NCBI GenBank assembly: GCA_000969725.1
Contig: JXSR01S064557.1
DNA length: 23,676 nt
From: Ophiothrix spiculata
Lineage: Eukaryota; Echinodermata; Ophiuroidea; Amphilepidida; Ophiotrichidae
Strand: one strand, 5' to 3'
Of the stretch, positions 1-7,983 are shown piece by piece. The translations under genes were made by a program, and so were the position numbers. Position 1 is the stretch's first letter. Every line of letters begins with the position of its first letter. The notes below the pieces were generated by a model. That model was given only the letters and a program-made list of their open reading frames with translations. It did no database searches and had not been told where the DNA came from.

Positions 1-599
1 CTGAATCTCTGTGCAAAAAATGGAAGATTTGTCATCCGTGTATTAAGATGGCCCCTATTTGTTGATAAGGGACCTAACTACGTGAACCCCAACGGATTTA
101 GAGTAATATAATTATGTTTAATTTTGTGACATCGCTTTTGTAATTTATTTGATCAATGTAAAAATCTGGCGGGCTATTTTGAAGCAGTTAATATGCTAAC
201 GTGCATGACGTTCCTTGTGCTGCTCTCCTGAATGGTCTGAATATTTTATAGCATTCCCGCAAAGATGGCCGCTAATCCAAAACACGGATAACCTCTATTA
301 CGATACACGTAAAAATGTATCCCTAAGTTTGCGTTGTGAAATCTCTCAGCCTAAATCAAGTAAATCGTGTCCTCAGCCGCCTTTAAATTATGATAATATT
401 GATAGCACATAAAACTTGTTATTTAAGCTTACGCTTGTAACAAAACTTATAACATACTGGCAGTAAAACTAGAAATGTGTGAAGACCATTGCTGTGATAA
501 TGAATGAAAATGAATATTGAATATACTTAAAATGAATATTGGGATTTATTTTCTCAATTCTTATTGGCATCACATTTCGCTCACTAATGCTTGTTGAGA
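1..599. other. AT-rich non-coding stretch
   Basis: No convincing coding or RNA gene is visible. The one open frame (215-412, plus) has no recognisable motif, no convincing splice signals and ordinary composition for chance ORFs in this window. Nothing repeated elsewhere in the window was seen here. Confidence 0.5.
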
Positions 600-619
600 G
601 GGGAGAGCTAAAGCAAAAA

Positions 620-648
620 GGGGGGTCCCAAGGGAGGCTGGGGAGGGG
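620..648 (+). other. Potential G-quadruplex motif
   Basis: Four G-runs (6, 3, 4 and 4 Gs) are separated by loops of 6, 5 and 1 nt, which satisfies the common G3+N1-7 quadruplex pattern on the plus strand. It sits in a short G-rich, purine-rich patch inside otherwise AT-rich DNA. Folding and function are inference. Confidence 0.5.
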
Positions 649-724
649 ATTGGCATGCTGAAAAATATTTACCCCTGAAAATTGAGCCTGTTTGATTTTT
701 TGTGGGGTTTACGCTTATTTTTCT

Positions 725-780
725 CAAAAAAGTGGGCCCTCACAAATATTTGAAGCACAAAAAAGGGGCCCTTATATTTG
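725..780. repeat. Short direct repeat with GGGCCC core
   Basis: Two imperfect copies, roughly 725-752 and 757-780, each contain an A-run, then GGGCCCT, then an (A/T)-rich ATATTTG end. The spacing between equivalent points is about 31 bp. Probably a remnant of an older dispersed repeat. A pyrimidine-rich tract follows at about 780-807. Confidence 0.45.
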
Positions 781-849
781 TTTCTGTCTTTTCTTTTCTT
801 TTTACCTCAGCCCTACCCCAACACCTAATAAGAGTTTGTGAACGGTCCC

Positions 850-1073
850 TTTCCTGGTAGAAATCGAGTTCAATTCTAGTAATTCTAGTACACGATCGGA
901 ATGTGCATATTTGGAACATCATTCGAGTACACTTTAAGTACAATTCTAATACAAATTATTGTTTAAAAATACAAACAATTTGTACTAGAAATGTACTTAA
1001 AGTATACTCGAATGATGTTCCAAATGTGCACATTCCAATCTTGTACTAGAACTGTACTCGATTTTCTCCAGGG
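850..1073. mobile_element. Foldback (long inverted repeat) element, 224 bp
   Basis: The left arm, about 850-963, is the reverse complement of the right arm, about 970-1073, with only scattered mismatches and one extra 10-bp TTCTAGTA-type duplication in the left arm. A stretch around GGAACATCATTCGAGTA is perfect in both arms (left near 913-929, right near 1006-1022). The outer ends also pair: CCTGG near 853 with CCAGG near 1068. Only a few bases remain as loop near 962-971. This is the structure of a foldback or palindromic MITE. No target-site duplication is clear. Short minus-strand ORFs overlapping it are by-products of the repeat. Confidence 0.8.
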
Positions 1074-1487
1074 TTAGCATGGCTTGGCAGTCCAAAACCG
1101 GAAAGTTTCAAGTTTAATGATTTTTGATTATTAAAATTAACAGAGTGGAAATTAACATAACCATATGAGTTCAATAGATTTTCAAAGAGGTTATTTTTGA
1201 GGGTAGGTAAATGTGCTTCTTGTTACTTCCATTTGCTAAAAAACTAGAAAATAGAATAAAAGAACACCGTAGAAATTATTATTTACCTAATTTCTTTTAA
1301 ACTGTTACATAGTTGCAGCAAAGAAATGGCTTTTCAGCTTTCTGTGTTTATTCAAACACTCAGTTAAGCCTAGTGTCGCTTTTAATTTGGTTTGGATATA
1401 CGTTAATGAATACAGGAAACACTTCAATTTATAGTCGATGCCGATTCCATTAAATGTATCTGGTATGGTACGGATGATAAGAGAATA
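1074..1487. other. Non-coding stretch
   Basis: AT-rich. The minus-strand ORF at 1305-1541 runs into the adjacent transposon end and has no recognisable motif. No RNA gene or repeat was seen. Confidence 0.4.
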
Positions 1488-1944
1488 TATGTGACCCGTC
1501 ATATCGAAAGGTACCTTAAGGGTCCCAAAATCAAAAATCAATTTTCATGGTCTCATCTGAAAGCTGAGATTTCAAGCTTTAAAATGACACCTTACTTTTT
1601 GATGTTCGGTTGCAAAGTTACATTCAAATTGGCGAAAAGCATCGGGCTGATTCGGAAAACTATAGTTCTGAGAAAATCGAGTTTAAATTTTTGTATTAAG
1701 GAAAACTTTAATGGAGAGAGGGTTTTCATCTTGGTTTGTAATATATTTTTCTTTTGTTTTTGATGTTGGGACCTGATTAATATGATAGAGTACACTTCAA
1801 AGGTAACGTTTCTGATGAAATTAGAAAATTGACCTTGGACGTGATTTTTGACTATATGCTTAGCTTCAGTGGCCCGTAGGCCTATCTCGTTATTTACTAT
1901 GCCGACCTTAATGTAATGTACCTTTTGATATGACGGGTCACATA
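1488..1944 (+). mobile_element. MITE family A, copy 1 (TA-flanked, 453 bp)
   Basis: The element body runs 1490-1942 and is flanked on both sides by TA (1488-1489 and 1943-1944), the target duplication typical of Tc1/mariner-type transposons. The left end reads TGTGACCCGTCATATCGAAA; the right end is its reverse complement with one change (the G of CGAAA becomes A). The TIR match continues past GGTAC for a total of roughly 28 bp, and a TTAAGG-containing inner block is also shared. A second copy lies at 12504-12953 in the opposite orientation and is alignable along its length, which confirms the boundaries. No transposase is present, so the element is non-autonomous. The ORF inside it is not conserved in frame in the second copy. 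The superfamily is inferred from the TA flank only. Confidence 0.9.
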
Positions 1945-2555
1945 TTGTACTTCGCCACTTCCTGTGACTTGACCTTTACAGTTTTAATACCAAAAATAGG
2001 TTAACCCTTGTAACCATTCCGATTTGAATAAAACATTTGCATGATGTATGGACCTGAAACTTGCAAGAATTATTAGAATCACCGTTTTCTTTATGTATAA
2101 GAAATTCCGACATTGAGAACTGTTATAACAACATTTCAGAAAGGTGATATTTTCCCCCAACTTCAATTTATTCTGGCCGGCAGTACTTTGTTATGTCATA
2201 ATTACGTTACACTTTGACTGATTTTCATGATCTTGGTATCAATGTAAAGAAGGGATCCATTCTAGTACCAATCAACTAAACTTTTGGCGTGTCAATTGCA
2301 GTACCTCCTTCAGGAAGACGTATTACAGGACGTAAGCAAGAATTTGATCAAGGATTTGTTTGTGCTTCTTGTCAACCCGGCTTTTCAACATCACCTTGAA
2401 ATCAGTTTGATAAAAATAAAGATTTACCTTTTTTCTATAGATTGCTTACATAAGTATTCCACTCGTACCAACGACTTATTTGAACTTAAACTTTAGTCAT
2501 TATTGACTCCTCAGTACCAGACATAATATGCATTTCATGTCAATACATCCTCGAA
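1945..2555. other. Non-coding stretch
   Basis: No supported gene. An exon-like signal at about 2266-2331 (plus), with CAG or TAG acceptors and a GTAAGC donor, is too short to support on its own and is listed among the rejected items. No repeats were seen. Confidence 0.4.
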
Positions 2556-2610
2556 GAAAATATACTGATATACATCTTCCCGTTGATTTTATTTTCTTAT
2601 CAAAAATATA

Positions 2611-2788
2611 GATTCGTAGGAAAAGGTATACTTTAGGTCCCATCAAAAACTATACCCTAACCCTAACCCTAAACCCTAACCCTTACCCTAAAACTAACCC
2701 TAACCCTAACCCTACACCCTAACCCTAACCCTAAACACTAACCCTAAAATTCTGGATGGGACCTAAAGTACACTTGGTCCGATTCGTA
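2611..2788. mobile_element. Telomere-repeat-bearing MITE with 8-bp TSD
   Basis: The element body is 2619-2780, 162 bp. Its 26-bp terminal inverted repeats (2619-2644 and 2755-2780) match at 22 of 26 positions, including a perfect inner TACTTTAGGTCCCATC. The element is bracketed by the 8-bp direct repeat GATTCGTA (2611-2618 and 2781-2788). Copy B of the host duplication has GATTCGTA once, at 3231-3238, with continuous flanks, so the empty site is directly visible. Between the TIRs lies a degenerate CCCTAA array (2654-2749). An 8-bp TSD is known for hAT, P and Merlin-type transposons, so the superfamily stays open. No protein is encoded. Confidence 0.92.
2654..2749 (+). repeat. Interstitial telomere-like (CCCTAA)n array
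   Basis: About 96 bp of CCCTAA repeats, equal to TTAGGG on the minus strand (the usual metazoan telomere repeat), with several variants such as CCCTAAA, CCCTTA and CCCTACA. It runs in one orientation only and fills the space between the TIRs of the 162-bp element, so it entered this locus as part of that element and not as a chromosome-end fusion or a telomerase patch. Confidence 0.93.
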
Positions 2789-3175
2789 TTTTGCTTGCAA
2801 TGTAGTCGAATTTGCATCCCACACTGTTATGTTTCTTCGTACCTTCGATTTGCCTTGATCTCTTACTTAAATCCACTTTCCTATTTGATTTGCTGTTTAG
2901 TGGTGTCGCTAAGTGTCTTGAATACTATACTGTATGACGCCTTGGGGTTTAATTCAAAAAGAATTACTTTTGCAATATTGCGAAGAATAAATAATAATTA
3001 TAAAGTATATAATTCTTAACAACCATTTTGATCCCCGAGAGCTTTTAATTAGTGATTTTTTTTATCAAAGTATTAATCAACATTTGTGTTGATGTGTTTG
3101 TAATCAAAATAAATATATCGAATGCTTAAGTCTTCCTGAATTATTGGAATTTGCCAGTACTTTCTGTTTGGACGT

Positions 3176-3980
3176 GAAAATATACTGACATACATCTTGC
3201 CATTGATTTTATTTTCTTGTCAAAAATATAGATTCGTATTTTGTTTGCAATGTAGCCGAATTTGCATCCCACACTGCTATGTTTCTTCGTACCTTCGATT
3301 TGCCTTGAACTGATCTGTAAGTTAAATCCACATTCATATTTGATTTGCTGTTCAGTGGTGTCGCTAAGTGTCTCGAATACTAAACTGTATGACGCCTTGG
3401 GGTTAAATTCAACTGGCAAATTTGTACTTTTGATATTTACAAATAGGTCAACTCTGATGTGCATCTTTTGTAAGTTAGATGGCATACGGTATTTAGTTTA
3501 ATATGTAAGGGTGATCTTGGTGTAGGTAGAAAATTGAGTTTAAATGCATAAGATTTACTATCGTGTATGATGAATTTGAATGTTATAACATATGAACATG
3601 ATAAATAATTTTCATTTAAGTAGTACCTCAGTAGATGAGTCAACCCATCAATATTAAATTAAATATGCTTTGAACTTCACCTTGAATAATAACACTTTTA
3701 CTTGTGCCACATCATAAAGGACGGTCTTTTCAATAAACTTATTTTAGTAACAAGATTGCTAAAAAGAATTACTTTTGCAATATTGCGAAGAATAAATAAT
3801 AATTATAAAGTATATAATTCTTATCAACCATTTTGATCCCCGAGAGCTTTTAATTAGTGATTTTTTTTTATCAAAGTATTAATCAACATTTGTGTAGATG
3901 TGTTTGTAATCAAAATAAATATATCGAATGCTTAAGTCTTCCTGAATTGTTGGAATTTGCCAGTACTTTCTGTTTGGGAC
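3176..3980 (+). repeat. Tandem segmental duplication, copy B
   Basis: Second copy of the block at 2556-3175, beginning immediately at its end. It lacks the telomere-repeat insertion and contains an additional ~348 bp (3413-3760) between AAATTCAA and AAAAAGAATTAC, where copy A joins the two directly. No TIR or clear target duplication marks the extra block, so it may be original sequence deleted from copy A. A minus-strand frame (3141-3485) is open here for 114 codons, but the matching frame in copy A has several stops; it resembles no family I know. Confidence 0.88.
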
Positions 3981-4161
3981 TTTTCTCTTTATTTCTTTAT
4001 TTTTTGTGACGTGAGCGTAATTATGGACCTAAGAGACAACCTAAGAGACAAAGCGCATATAAAACACATAAGTTAAATGAACTCGAATCTCATTTTTTCA
4101 CCTGATACAAAGAGGAATCTCTGCCATTAACAGTATAATAATGGAAGAAATAATTAGTCAC

Positions 4162-4332
4162 CTGTTTATAAAGACATAACTGCGCACCATCTCTTTTGAG
4201 GCCATAGTTTAAAATTGGAGGTGTTTGTTTTTAGCCTCGGCAGTTTATTTTTAGGAGCGTAGAACAGCGACGATTTTAAACAATGACCGAATTAAAAGAT
4301 GGTGCAAAGTTATCATTGTCATTAATAACCGT
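4162..4332. mobile_element. Foldback family B, copy 1 (degraded)
   Basis: The ends are inverted repeats: TAACTGCGCACCATC near 4177-4191 and GATGGTGCAAAGTTAT near 4298-4313. It shares both ends, inner blocks and right flank (ATTGTCATTAATAAC) with the better copy at 4562-4759 and lies in the same orientation. The inner arms are decayed and shorter. It has no coding capacity. Confidence 0.75.
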
Positions 4333-4561
4333 AATTTTATCTTTAAATTCATGGCTTTGACCAAAAACGGGTGAAAATCATAGTTTCATTTAGTTTGTGT
4401 CTTTGCCATCTGCTAACCATCGATCAGTTCAGGCAGTGCTTGCGCGTTGCGTTTAGTCGAACGCGACTTCCGTGATGTAATTGTGTTCGTGTCTTGTTGC
4501 GTTTAAATCACACGCGCTGTTATAGCAAGCACTACGCTAACGCAGGTCATTAACATAAGTC
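4333..4561. other. CpG-rich patch between foldbacks
   Basis: About 4435-4545 is unusually rich in CG dinucleotides for this window. It contains a 9-bp inverted pair, AGTGCTTGC near 4435 and GCAAGCACT near 4525. No gene was recognised. It may be a remnant of another inverted-repeat element. Confidence 0.35.
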
Positions 4562-4759
4562 GTTGTTTAGACAATAATAACTGCGCACCATCTTTTTTGA
4601 GGTCATTGTGTGAATTTTGAGGTGATTGTTTTGGACCGAGGTATTTTTCTGAGGGAGCGCAGCTGCCGACGAAAAATACCAAGGCCCAAAACAATCACCG
4701 ACGAATTCACACAATGACAGAAAAATAGATGGTGCAAAGTTATTATTGTCATTAATAAC
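4562..4759. mobile_element. Foldback family B, copy 2
   Basis: A nearly full-length palindrome. The left end, GACAATAATAACTGCGCACC at 4570, pairs with GGTGCAAAGTTATTATTGTC ending at 4750, with two mismatches. Weaker pairing extends out to about 4562 and 4759. The arms continue inward through TCATTGTGTGAATT, GGTGATTGTTTTGG and GGTATTTTTC, leaving a small loop around GAGGGAGCGCAGCTGC (about 4653-4668). The related copy 1 lies 230 bp upstream in direct orientation. The minus-strand ORF at 4503-4694 is a product of the palindrome. Confidence 0.85.
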
Positions 4760-4842
4760 AGCTCTTTCGAGATTTTAATGCCTTTTATGTATACTTTTAT
4801 GAAGGAATACTTTAATAAACTTATTTCTTACTTAAAGGTCTA

Positions 4843-5245
4843 CTTATTCCTATAGGCGAAAGCGGACCTACGTCATACGCAGGGCATAAGCAGGGTATAC
4901 GCAGCACAATGATCTAAAAATAACTCGCGTTGGACTTCGTGCGCGGTGAAAACAATCAATACTTCAGCCAGGGATCCCTTCATTTTCTTTCTTTTTTAGC
5001 CAGACGAGAAAATCTGTGAAATGATGAGTTGTTTGTCATTTTGTTGTGACTTGAATACCACACGTCTGATATGATTTTGGAATCGAAATATTTGGACAAT
5101 TTGCTAAAATCAGTCGAAGTTTCCGCGAGCCGGCATTTTCTCTATTGAGTTGAATGGGAAGTCGGCAAATGTTTTCACCGCGCTATTTGGACAAACGTCC
5201 CGGGTGTAAACAAAACGCCCGGATGTCCGCTCCTGCCTATAAGAG
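4843..5245. mobile_element. Probable inverted-repeat element with elevated GC
   Basis: Imperfect terminal inverted repeats: CTATAGGCGAAAGCGGAC near 4850-4867 pairs with GTCCGCTCCTGCCTATAAG near 5225-5243. A second internal pair also matches: GCGCGGTGAAAACA at 4941-4954 against TGTTTTCACCGCGC at 5170-5183. The interior is richer in CG than its surroundings. No transposase or target duplication was identified, so the exact ends are approximate. Confidence 0.6.
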
Positions 5246-5380
5246 AATTTCGATCAGCCCAGGCATGACGATCATCGCGTAATATGATAAACGCGCGAGT
5301 GTGGGGTGCATACGTTGTATGAGAAAACGCATCAAACGCTAATGACATCAAATACGCGAGTCATTTTAAGAAGTCATTGT

Positions 5381-5545
5381 TACCTGATAGTGACCGCGCT
5401 GTTGTTTGCGTATAAAAGAAATAATCTTGTTAGATTGGATCGCGCCAGGTTATTAATACCTAATAATGACTGTGCAGTTGTTTGTGTTAAAGTAGAAATT
5501 ATCTTATTAGATTGGATTATGCTTTTACGCAGGTTATAATAACTA
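5381..5545 (+). repeat. Two-copy tandem repeat, period about 76 bp
   Basis: Copy 1 is 5381-5456 and copy 2 is 5457 to about 5545. Both begin TACCT(G/A)ATA(G/A)TGAC and share a GTTGTTTG core, a TTAGATTGGAT block and an AGGTTAT end, with clear divergence and a few extra bases in copy 2. The overlapping short ORFs on both strands are by-products of the repeat. Confidence 0.7.
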
Positions 5546-5559
5546 ATATTGTCACCATC

Positions 5560-7707
5560 GCTGTAAATTATTATCAATTGCAATTGTCCGTTAACCAAAG
5601 CTTGAAAAGTCACTGTAACATTTATCTTCTCTTTTAAACTATTTCGTGAAAAGCAAAGCTAGCAAAGAGGTACTTCAATACAACGATATTCTAGTGACAG
5701 CATTTCAGTCGGTATCCGTGTCCATTATTACTCGTGCTTGACAGAAGGATAAATCATGACAAGTCTAATATGTTATAACGTGCAATAGCGAAATAATGGC
5801 AAGACATTGATTGTGAAATCACGCTTTAAATATCGCTACGCTTATACAATTATTACCCATCTCATATTTTGACGAAATCGAAATTCGTGAATAAGTCAGC
5901 TGCTTAGATTTAGAGGCATTTGCTGTGAGTAAATGAAAAATTCCCGTTTACATGTTCAAAATGGTCAGAATGAAAATCGCTAAATAGGCCTACTCAAGTC
6001 TGTAACTTATTTAGAGTAGATTTGCCCATTAGTACCTTTTTAGATATATAGATTGCCAGATACATGTACGTAAACATAGCCATTTATTTGCTTTGTATCA
6101 CAAAGCTTTTTTACAGTAAATGGTTTAACAGGAAAACGCAATATACTACAAAATCTAGACAGAAAAACAGTTTTTTAGCATGCCGGTGTTAAGTAATCAA
6201 GGTCCCCCTGGAATCAAAGTCCGCCTTCCATAGACCATAACGGAATAAAGAGTAAAGCTGCGTGACAGTTGTTAGCCTATACCATCTTATACTGTAAAAC
6301 CCGGACAGTAAGATCAGGAGACTACTATTCTTATTACACCAGTATTGAACCCGTTCCAATTATTTTCCACTGTTTGATGTTTGTGCTCAGTTATGAAAAT
6401 AACGCTCAGTTGTGTACAGCAAAGTATTTTCTCTTGACAATACACGAACCAGACAAATAGGGTGGGTTTTTTTCAATTAACCGGTATGGCTTTGTCTCAC
6501 TAAAAGGACTGCATCATGAACCTTTTGGCCTGCAATGCCTGTGTACTGACATCATCACTTCATACTATTTGTCTGACTGGCAAATTGAGAGGTATGGTCA
6601 CTTGTTTTTACCAAGACTTTTGTAAAAAGGTCAAGTATGTCTCAGATGCTCAAAATTTGGAATCAGTCTTTTAGATATAAGATATTACTTTTCAACAAAT
6701 GGAAAATAAGGAGGTGAACCATCATTTGATAATGTATATTGTATTATTTTGCAAAGCATCTTTGGTCACGGTGCTTCGTATGTTCTTTTGAGGCCAATAT
6801 AAGAGTTCAAATACATTAGCCTTATGTTATGCATGTTCAAAACAAGTTATGTCAGGAGGGTTTTCAAGCCATATTCTGACATTTTGGGGAAATCTATTGA
6901 GTTATTTGACGTAATGATTCAAGATCCACTGTCAGTGGAAAGCCATAACAAATACACGATTCATGGCGTTGAAGTAACTAAGTGTATAGTAAGAATAAGA
7001 AAAAAAATCAACATTTTTTATCAACTGTTTTAACATTTTGTAGCAAGCATGGTTGTCATATAACATTATATCAACAAATGTCATTATTCCAAACAATATT
7101 ATTTGTATTTGGAAAAAATATATGTAGTAGAATAGCAACTTTTACAAATGCTCACTTTCAAAACTGTATCTGCCCTCGTATCTTCTGGTCCTCTACTTAC
7201 GCCTGCAGAGTATCATTGTTACACATGTCGATGTCGATAAAAACTACATAATGGTAACATACAAATATAACATGATATAGACAAAATATCTATTGAGCAA
7301 TCCATTACAAGTCATATGTATGAACTTTTTTTTTTATAAAAATTGTATTCTTTCCAGCACTCGTGATTTTGTTTCTGGTAGATAATGTTTCGTATCATCG
7401 CTTACTGCAAATGTATAACATTAACAAATAAAGAAGTAAATTTAAAATGTATATATGTTTTAAATATTTCACCACGATTTTGTCCAAAATGCGGATACTT
7501 TTAATTGTTTGACTCTGAAAAAAATATATTTGAAATCTCAGTATTACAATTAGTTTACGCAATATGCAATAATTATGATAATACAATAAAAGTGTCCCAT
7601 TCTCTGTGTGATAATAAATAAAATAAACCTAAAAAGTACACTACAGAAATAACAAAACTTGAAAATGTAGAAAACATTGTCGTCGATTGTTTTAATTATA
7701 ATAATGG
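5560..7707. other. Non-coding stretch
   Basis: About 2.1 kb of AT-rich DNA without a recognisable gene, RNA or repeat. Open frames at 6269-6460, 6824-7033, 6982-7251 (plus) and 6932-7138, 7395-7586 (minus) are short, overlap one another in opposite strands and show no motif. Confidence 0.45.
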
Positions 7708-7983
7708 TATACGGTAAAAAGGGAATGTAACTGACAGAATTCGTAATCTTAGATTACAAGGGGGAAGTTTTAATAACTTTTTGCAGGGATTTGTACAGAA
7801 AGCCGCAACATAACGGACAAATTCTCATATATTATGTGTTTGTTCAGGGTATTTATCATAATTTACGTCCCCTTTTCCATAAAATCACAGTTTCCCGTAA
7901 TTTTACGTCCCTTTTTCCGTAAAATCACAGTTTCCCGTAACTTTCTCCCTGTAATCTATAAGCATCTATTTTTGCAGTGTATA
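7708..7983. mobile_element. MITE family C, copy 1
   Basis: The left end TATACGGTAAAAAGGGAATG and the right end, reverse-complemented TATACACTGCAAAAATAG, form weak TIRs. Stronger inverted blocks lie inside: CTTAGATTACAAGGGGGAAG near 7748 against TTTCTCCCTGTAATCTATAAG near 7942-7962. The element shares its left end and the GTAATCTTAGATT block with 12261-12480. A GACAAATT/TTTCTG block at 7796-7823 recurs there in inverted orientation. It is non-coding and the superfamily is undetermined. Confidence 0.68.
7862..7941 (+). repeat. 40-bp tandem duplication inside MITE C
   Basis: Two copies, 7862-7901 and 7902-7941, with three differences or so. Each reads TTTACGTCCC, a T-rich TTCC, then AAAATCACAGTTTCCCGTAA. 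A comparable but different 30-bp duplication occurs at the matching place in the second family member (12396-12455). Confidence 0.85.

Larger units (their letters stand above)
2556..3175 (+). repeat. Tandem segmental duplication, copy A (interrupted)
   Basis: This block aligns with 3176-3980 over its whole length once two length differences are allowed for: the 162-bp telomere-repeat element plus its 8-bp duplicated target (2619-2788), present only here, and a ~348-bp block (3413-3760) present only in copy B. Shared landmarks are the AAAATATACTGA start, the GATTCGTA site, a CCCACACTG...TTTCTTCGTACCTTCG block, GACGCCTTGGGG, CCCCGAGAGCTTTTAATTAG, and the closing CCAGTACTTTCTGTTTGG. The minus-strand frame that is open in copy B has several stops here. 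Confidence 0.88.

Noticed and set aside
1491..1763. 90-codon plus ORF
   Set aside because: Lies wholly in MITE A, starts on GTG, and its frame is not kept in the second copy.
2266..2331. Exon-like 66-nt block (plus) with TAG and CAG acceptors and a strong GTAAGC donor, reading through as YLLQEDVLQD
   Set aside because: Too short to distinguish from chance, weak pyrimidine tract, and no partner exon in a compatible frame was found nearby.
2654..2749. Telomere or chromosome-end fusion
   Set aside because: The array is bracketed by TIRs and an 8-bp target duplication and is missing from the paralogous copy, so it is part of a transposon.
3141..3485. 114-codon minus-strand ORF in duplication copy B, more protein-like in composition than most
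   Set aside because: No family recognised, the matching frame in copy A is broken by stops, and no convincing exon boundaries.
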